DNA of 64,000 nt from Isoetes taiwanensis. Taxonomy: Eukaryota > Streptophyta > Lycopodiopsida > Isoetales > Isoetaceae. Of this stretch, positions 58,101 to 64,000 are shown piece after piece. Made by a program: the position numbers and the translations under genes. Location: NCBI GenBank assembly GCA_021234155.1, contig JAJEKV010000014.1:13380494-13444493 (forward strand), written 5' to 3'. A model generated the notes under the pieces. That model was not told where the DNA came from. It ran no database searches and saw only the letters and a program-made list of their open reading frames with translations. Each line of letters begins with the position of its first letter. Positions within the stretch are counted from its first letter, which is position 1.

Positions 58101-59487
58101 TTCCGGTAATCATCTGTCTTTCTTGCCCTTTTCCTTGCCTTAGGTGTGCGGAGTCACTATTGAGCCGGAGCTGTCCTCACTTGGAAGAGCATGTCGATGA
58201 GCTAGAGCTAGATGATGATGGACTCACAGTTTTCTCTTCCTTCTCCTATCCCCTGACGTTCCCACAGTTGGTTAAAAACCCTATCTTTGCATGAACAATG
58301 CTAAGGCTGTTTGGCACGAAAGATACCTATGCCTATGATGCTTACGGTCATGTAGTGCGGCATGTTTTACGTTCTATCCCCTGAGCTTGTTCTTGCCCCT
58401 GGATCCCCCACCTATGGCTTGAGCAAGAGAATCTAGAGAAACCCATTTCCCTCCCCTAGGTGGCAAGCTAACTTCCGAGGGCAGAATTTGCTGATCATAT
58501 TGACACATGATGTCGATTGTAATAGGGGTTCTTAAGGTGGCATGAAGATCAAAGAGATGATCGAAGACATGAAAGGCTTGCTTTCGGGAGTTCCCACGGA
58601 TGTGATTAGAGTCATTGTACCATCTAACAAAGCTTGATGGCCCATTGGCGCGAGATGGCTATGAAAAATGGCTCTTTGGATTTGAGCAAGGGGTTAGAAA
58701 ATCGCCACAGGAGCTAGGAGCAGTTCTGATGGGGAGAAAATGACAAATGAGGGCCCTTTTTATAGACTAGGGGTGCCTCGGGTTTCGTGCACAAAGGTTC
58801 TTGATGGGGAAGACTCCAAATCTATGGCCCCAGGGTGTCCAAATGAGCTACCATGGCGTGCAATTCTAGACAAATCAAAGCAAGAAACACTACATGAGAG
58901 TTTGTTGGGTCAGGGAATTGGTCAATCTAGGCAAGATTGAGCGAAATCGGGTGTCGCGAGAATTGGCTCTCCGTCGAGGGCCGTGGTGGTTTTTTCAGCG
59001 ACGCGACCGGTTTTAGTCAATTTACTTTCTACAAGGGTTTTAGGAAAATTAAACATCCTAACATGACTTTCAAAGACGATTCTACCCTAACTAGCAACTT
59101 TTCTTACTTTAATTGGACATTTCTAGCATCAAATGCGAAATCGGGTTGGCGTCGCGAGAAGTAGCCCAACGTCCGGGGCTAGACCCCATTTCGCTGACGA
59201 CCGGTTTAAGCCAATTAAGCTAGGGTTTCGACTAATTAATTTTTCCTTCAACAATACAATTTTAATGGTCAAAATTAAAGTGAAATTTGAGCTATTTAGA
59301 CATAATTTCATACAAGAATTGAGGTCAATTTACAACAAAATTTTATATTTATAGGAGACTTTAATAATTACATTACTTTTAAACAAAAATGCATCCTCAA
59401 GGGTATTCCTTTATGGATGCGACAGCTAAGTATATATCCTTGGGCATCAAGGTCACCCTCTTAGCGTGGATCATTGAGGTTCCTTCC
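58101..59487 (-). other. element C: region between basic frame and gag
   Basis: From about 58,660 to 58,380 one minus-strand frame is open (..FDLHATLRTPITIDIMCQYD..), possibly the gag N-terminus; no motif recognised. 58,950-59,220 contains an imperfect ~190-base duplication with CGCGAC/TCGCGAG.CCGATTTCGC and GTCGCTGA..CCGG. The remainder is AT-rich and non-coding. Confidence 0.35.
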
Positions 59488-60475
59488 TCAAACAACTGGG
59501 TGAGCTTCATCAGCGGCTACTTGGTAGCACACCGGGTTGTGGCCGACGTCACTCAGTAGTCGGTGATTTAACCTGCGCATCACCTCCCGAGTAGATGAGT
59601 CGAAGGGTGCCTTCCCTAATAAGGAGATTAGTGCCTTGTTGAAAGTGTCTAATCTCCTACAAATGAGGTGTCCTACCGAGTTAGGCCCATGGTGGGTCTT
59701 CTTCTGACTTCTCGGGCTGTGGCGGTGGCTTGGGCTGGTTCTTTGGCGGCCGGCCTCCCCTCCGCAGTCTTGGCCCCGGCCGCGGCCCGGTACCAATCAT
59801 TATACCTTGTCCACCGAAGGTATTCTTGAGTATGCCTTGAGGCTTTGTCGGTAGAGACCGGTCCTCCTTCAAGGCGAAGGCCCTTCGCCGCCTTCTACTT
59901 CTTCTTACCACCTTAGGTGGCTTGGGCCCTGCTTGGGTAAGGTGGTCTCGAGTCCGCCCTTGCCCCTGCTCATCTTCTTCCTTCTCCCTCTCCTTCCACA
60001 CCTCCTCCTCCTCGCGGGAGGCTCCTCTATCCGCGGCCTTGTTGGCCCGAGGGGACCGTTTTTTCTTCTCTTAGTCCTCCGCTCTTCCCGCCGCTCTCCC
60101 TCGCGTTCCCTCTTCCTCCCCTGCGGCCCTCTCTTGAGGCCACTCGCGACCTTCTCCTTACCTTTCTTCTTTGGGGCCGAAGGCCAAAACCCGTCCACTT
60201 TCTGCTGGACTGCTCCTCCTCCTGCTCCTCCGCCCGGTGTGCGTGGCCCCGAAGGCGGTCGTCGGTTCTTTGTGTTCCCGCCCGGCCGGGGGCTGCTCGG
60301 CATCGTGTGTCCCGACGATTTCGCTGCTTTGCTGCTGGTTGGTAGAGAGCTCCTCTTCCCCTTCTTGGGCCGTGGGTGCTCACGGTATCTTCTTCACATG
60401 CCGCCCTGCTGCCTGCGCCATGGAGAGGGTAGGCCTAGGGCCAGTCTTCCTATAGGTTTGTTTGGTTCGAGCCAT
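59488..60475 (-). pseudogene. element C: extra 5' reading frame, histone H3-like N-terminus, very basic
   Basis: The first ATG after the PBS leader (60,475) opens MARTKQTYRKTGPRPTLSMA, which equals the histone H3 start MARTKQTARK except Y for A at H3 position 7. A TGA follows after 31 codons. The region then stays protein-coding in character to 59,488, in shifting frames: proline/arginine/lysine-rich (KKKGKEKVASGLKRG, RKREREGERREERRTKRRK), KPQGILKNTFGGQG, and a globular-looking end (RRLDTFNKALISLLGKAPFD..TREVMRRLNHRLLSD). The frame of the H3-like start is the frame of 60,001-59,681, so small indels have broken one ~330-codon frame. It lies upstream of gag, sense to the element. It is not a known gag domain; it may be an extra nuclear or nucleic-acid-binding protein. 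Confidence 0.6.
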
Positions 60476-61032
60476 ATTTAACGGTCTAGAAAACAGGTGG
60501 GGATAGGCTGGTCAAGAGAGAGAAGGTAGAGGAAAGTTTGGAGGGAAAAATGAGGTGTCAGAGATATTTAAAGAGGAGGGTCCCTGAGAATATTCTCCTA
60601 CCATAATTACCCCTACTTATTAGCCCCCCTTATTAATTACAAGATATTTAATGCTTATTTAATTATTAATATATATGTTAAATCCATATTAATTGATATT
60701 ATACTTGAATTTCGAATTTTTCTAATGGTTCGAAGTGCAATCTATGAATTTGCGCCATTTTTCACCTGGGTCTCCGATTGGCATGATTCTTCGACCCATT
60801 TTAGGTGAAATTTGATGCAGATGCATGATTTTCACTCCAAATTTACTAGAAGGTGCGTTTGACTCACTCAAACCTTCGTCTAACACTTAACCTAAGTCCC
60901 CACCCACTACCTAGGAAAAAATTTTCCCCCATTTTCAAGGTTTCGATGGTGGAAATGTTTATTTCACACCCCTATAGGCCTGTTAGACTACTTCATGGTT
61001 ATGGTCGGAGTGCTAGTTCTTGGTCAACCAAG
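60476..61032 (-). other. element C: leader between PBS and first ATG
   Basis: AT-rich untranslated leader of about 560 bases. No hairpin or reading frame of note on the element strand. Confidence 0.5.
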
Positions 61033-61050
61033 AACATTGCTCGATACCAT
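61033..61050 (-). promoter_or_regulatory. element C primer-binding site (initiator tRNA-Met)
   Basis: On the minus strand, directly after the LTR end CGTCACA, comes ATGGTATCGAGCAATG. TGGTATC(.)GAGC corresponds to the initiator tRNA-Met PBS with one base missing and two changed. Confidence 0.8.
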
Positions 61051-62688
61051 TGTGACGCTCCACCGCTAAACATCGACGGCCCGTTGCACACTTGGCGGAA
61101 ATCCCCCATCCGGCCAAGAACCGCATGGGCCCTTCGTCTACCCCCCGACTCGAGGTGACTCTAGTGCGGGAAGGGAACACTGAAGGTGTCTTTAGCGCCC
61201 TTCCCTATGGGCTCCTATAACAAATGAAGGCGATAACACGTCGTCGAACTAGCATAAATCATATATAAATACTACCTCGGAGGGTAGTGCATCGCACATA
61301 AACCAATGCATAGATGATAATCACAAACCATAAAATAGGAGAGCTCCTACCCCTACTCCACTGTGGGAGGATGATGGCCCGACCGCTAGGCCTCAAGATA
61401 GAGCAGGCCGAGACATGGCAATGGCGGGGCATCTAGCTAATGGCTAGGGTTGACCACTCCATCCGCCCCTCCCCGTGCATACTTTGCGGATGGGCTAGAT
61501 CAGGCTCACGACAGGACTCTAGCCTTCCGGATACGCAATCCCATGGCATCACCCATCGGGACTACTCCAGGTTGCATCTCCCTGGTCCGATGAGGCAGGA
61601 AGGGTTGCATCTCCCCTTCCCAGGGTCTAGAGGTGCCGTGGGCGGCTAGAGAATCGTGGCGACGCACGATTCGTACCCGACTGAACCCCCCAAAACGAGA
61701 GCCAAGCCAACACTTGCAGCTCCCGAGAGGCAGGGCAACACCATTGCCCCAGGAGGTGTCGGACCCATGCTCGCCCCACACGTGACCAGGCCATAAGCCT
61801 AGCCCACTATGGGATCCCCGAAGCCCCCACTCGGCAGGGGATCCTCCCTCCACTTTCCCTCTAGCCCCTAAGTATCCGGTCTTTGAGTCATAACATAGCC
61901 TCAATAGCCCGGTGGGCTCCTATGCCACACCATAACTAATAGGAACTAAACCTACTCTAGGAGCATACTACATATGGCTCTAGGTCTCTACCCCCTTCCC
62001 AATACAAGAGGAGCAAACATGATCAACCATCATCACATAATCATCACATCATGAGAATAATCATAAGAAGAACATCTTAACCTAATCATACAACTAACTG
62101 ATAGTTAGGGTTCCTTGATTAGGGTTCAAGATGTTGAATATGGGTTCTAGGATGGCTCTACTCTAGATACAAAATACTAGCACATCCGGAATGCTAATCC
62201 CGGATGAGCTATCACAACTACTATCCTACATACCGCTCTGAAGCTCTCCCTCCGATCCGGGCGCCTCCATGGTCTTGGCTCACAAGCTGCCGTTCCTACT
62301 CCAAGAACGGGTCTACCTGTGCTGGGGCTGCTTTGCACCAGCCTATGCCACAGCGAGCGAGGTTCAAACGGGTTTCGAACAAGTAGGTGAGTCTCGAGGG
62401 GTGCTATGGCCGGAAAAGAGGTCTAGGGTTAGGGTTTATGCCTATATAAGTTAGGTCCACCTAGGATGCCACGTGGCACCAATCGGGTGAGTCCTGTGTG
62501 GCAGTGCCCCAATAGGTTAAGGCCACGTGGATAATGGCTTAACCTATGGTTGGCTAAGTTATGAGAATAACTTAGCCATGCCCCCTAGTGCCACAATCTA
62601 TGGTATACAAGGCTATAAGGATAGACTTGTATGGTGACGGATCCAGGAATATACGTATTTATGGCGTATATTCCCCTGGACCGTCACA
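61051..62688 (-). repeat. 5' LTR of element C (1,638 bp)
   Basis: TGTGACGCTCC...GACCGTCACA, matching the 3' LTR. GGAATATACG and CGTATATTCC form a perfect palindrome near the U3 end. Presumed promoter within, see separate entry. Confidence 0.92.
62443..62530 (-). promoter_or_regulatory. element C U3 promoter: TATA box with two G-boxes
   Basis: In transcription order on the minus strand: CCACGTGG (62,530-62,523), CCAAT-type motifs on the opposite strand, the perfect palindrome GCCACGTGGC (62,477-62,468), then TATATA (62,448-62,443). G-boxes are bound by plant bZIP/bHLH/PIF factors. The 3' LTR holds the same arrangement. Regulation by light or abscisic acid would be inference. Confidence 0.5.
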
Positions 62689-62693
62689 TTAAC
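62689..62693. repeat. target site duplication, right copy
   Basis: TTAAC follows CGTCACA and matches 51,216-51,220 exactly. Element B sequence resumes here. Confidence 0.9.
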
Positions 62694-63060
62694 GGACATA
62701 CATTGCATGATGGGGGTAACTTCTTTACCTGTGATCTCAATGGCCTTTCCGTCGGGCGTTGGGAAGGTGACCTTCCGCTTCCCGCAATCGATGATGGCCC
62801 CTGCTGGCCCAAGGTACTCCATTCCAACAATCAAGTCGTATTTGCCAATACCCATTACTTCTGCCCCCATCTGGATATTAATCCCTGGTAAGTCAATGTC
62901 GAAGTTGATTCTCTTCCCAGCTGTATGTCTTATTGCTCCGCTTGCCAAGATTACGGGCCTTGGTTTGGACTTTAGGGGTTTCAGTTTCATCATTTCAACC
63001 ATCCTTGGGGATCGCGGTTATGGCTACTTCCCTGAGTCTATCAAGACTATGAAGGATTTG
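62694..63060 (-). pseudogene. element B: aspartic protease (resumes after element C)
   Basis: VLIDSG at about 63,045-63,028 is the canonical active site. One extra base then breaks the frame before ..PRMVEM. The following frame reads KPRPVILASGAIRHTAGKR, FDIDLPGINIQMGAEVMG, YDLIVGMEYLGPAGAIID. It ends at the insertion point, with ..PIMQCMSV next to the element C junction. Confidence 0.85.
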
Positions 63061-64000
63061 GCCTTTGCCTTCCCTACCGTGGTGATTACCTTATCTTGGG
63101 TCTCTGCACATTACGTATCTATGGCAGCGAAGATGTGGCACTCACCCTGAATGTACTCGCGTGCCTCCTCGCCATCCTCGTCTGACGGAGTGTCCCATCC
63201 GCCCAACTCTGCTAGCCAGAGCTCATAACAAATGGGCGTTCATTGCTCGGTGGCCACTGAAACATCCCCCAAGCAGAAGCTGCTTCTTCATGCATTCCTG
63301 CCTTTTCTCTTTGGGCAACGCCTGTAGGAAGGACCGTACTGCTTTCGAGTAATTGGACCCTTCCTGTTTGTCTTTGAAGGACACCTGCTTTCTTTCCTGT
63401 TGTTTCCCCTGGTTGCCATTGTATGGGGACTTTGCTGGGCTTGGGCTGGCTGCCCTAGGACTGTAGCTTCCTGTTGCTTTCCCTCTATCTTGATAGTATG
63501 ACTGTCTCTGTGCGTTGATCTGCGGCCCCGATCCTTGCAAACTAATTGCCTTGGACTCCGCTTCAGACACTGTTCTGGGGTCTATTGCCCGTACGAGTTT
63601 CCTGAGTTCCTCGTTCAGCCCTTCTATGTAGCTTTCCACTGCGTGCTTCTCGCTCAGCTTCGACACATATAGCCTTAGTCTCATAAACTCTTGGTTGTAC
63701 ACGCGCATGTCTTGTACCCTCTTTGCCAATCGTAGAACTGGCCGCATCATATTTGACTTGTGTTCCCGAGGGACATAGTGTCTCTTGAAAGCTTTTGAGA
63801 ACTTCTTGAAGCGGCATGCGTCCCTGCTCAACCCATGGGCTTTGGCATAGCCCTTCCACCATATCCGTGTGGCTCCTTTCAGGTTGGCCGTCGCTACCCT
63901 GCCTTTGTCTTTGTCCTTCATGCCATAGGCATTGCCGTACTCACTCATCTCGTCCAGCCATGCCTCCGCCTCAAGGCCGGATCTGTTCTCGCCCGAGAAT
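63061..64000 (-). pseudogene. element B: gag, continues past the window
   Basis: 63,948-63,223: GRVATANLKGATRIWWKGYA, FSKAFKRHYVPREHKSN, YNQEFMRLRLYVSKLSEKHA, YIEGLNEELRKLVRAIDP, the retrotransposon gag domain, then a Q/S/P-rich linker and a degenerate zinc knuckle (LLLGGCFSGHRAMNAH, cysteines partly lost by frame change). Frame continues rightward (..EAEAWLDEMSEYG) off the window. 63,061-63,222 is linker. Confidence 0.88.

Larger units (their letters stand above)
51221..62688 (-). mobile_element. gypsy chromovirus element C, both LTRs and target duplication present
   Basis: An 11.47-kb minus-strand element, structurally complete: 5' LTR 61,051-62,688, PBS, extra basic reading frame, gag, protease, RT, RNase H, integrase, chromodomain, polypurine tract, 3' LTR 51,221-52,850. 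Perfect TTAAC duplications flank it. Frames carry many small indels, so no intact polyprotein is visible. It entered element B, so it is younger than B. Confidence 0.93.
45891..64000 (-). mobile_element. gypsy chromovirus element B (incomplete at right edge), host of element C
   Basis: Minus-strand element: 3' LTR 45,891-47,359, polypurine tract, pol 48,182-51,215, interruption by element C, then protease 62,690-63,060 and gag from 63,948 leftward. Its gag N-terminus, PBS and 5' LTR lie beyond 64,000. Domain order (gag, PR, RT, RNase H, integrase, chromodomain) defines a Ty3/gypsy chromovirus. Several frameshifts make it non-functional. Confidence 0.85.

Noticed and set aside
60171-60481. Plus-strand open frames opposite the basic reading frame of element C
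   Set aside because: They arise from the GC-rich antisense of a K/R/P-rich coding stretch and have leucine/proline/serine-rich shadow composition.

Overview
This is nuclear DNA of a land plant. The evidence is GT-AG introns, a complete chloroplast-type NDH assembly gene (CRR1), a plant-specific gene of unknown function, tRNA-iMet-primed LTR retrotransposons with chromodomains, a LINE, a Helitron-like element and several MITEs. The DNA is AT-rich and gene-poor: only two genes look intact or nearly so, and most of the remaining recognisable sequence is transposon at different stages of decay. A relic of the chromovirus branch best known from fungi and seedless plants (13.6-16.5 kb) hints at a lineage outside the usual crop models, but the species cannot be named from sequence alone.

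Layout. 0.6-2.7 kb: plus-strand gene of a conserved plant family of unknown function. 3.3-9.8 kb: non-autonomous LTR element with PBS and polypurine tract but no gag-pol, containing several minisatellites, one of which has perfect heat-shock-element geometry. 10.9-11.7 kb: long-TIR MITE beside an integrase relic. 12.7-16.5 kb: tandem repeats and a decayed Ty3/gypsy element (gag, protease, RT, RNase H). 17.8-20.2 kb: 3' LTR and chromodomain stub of a second gypsy family. 20.8-31.8 kb: a ~2 kb sequence in tandem duplicate; its first copy is split by a 5'-truncated LINE and by a 4.3 kb Helitron-like element with exon-like fragments, and its second copy holds a ~0.66 kb dimeric insert. 36.1-38.6 kb: CRR1, minus strand, ten exons, with a Tourist-type MITE just upstream. 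39.2-44.1 kb: foldback elements, a 29-bp near-perfect hairpin and a broken unidentified multi-exon gene. 45.2-64.0 kb: nested chromodomain retrotransposons. Element B (minus strand, running off the right edge) inserted into an LTR of its own family; element C (51,221-62,688, minus strand, both LTRs) inserted into B's protease-RT linker and is flanked by a perfect TTAAC duplication.

How the parts relate. B and C share order and motifs: gag, aspartic protease, RT, RNase H, integrase with zinc finger and DDE core, then a C-terminal chromodomain predicted to steer integration to modified histone H3. C also has a basic 5' reading frame between PBS and gag whose first ten residues are those of histone H3 except one (MARTKQT, then Y for A, then RK). 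A chromodomain at one end of an element and an H3-tail look-alike at the other is the most unusual observation here. Reading frames of A, B, C, the LINE and the gypsy relics are broken. CRR1 is the only gene whose full intron-exon structure closes without a defect.
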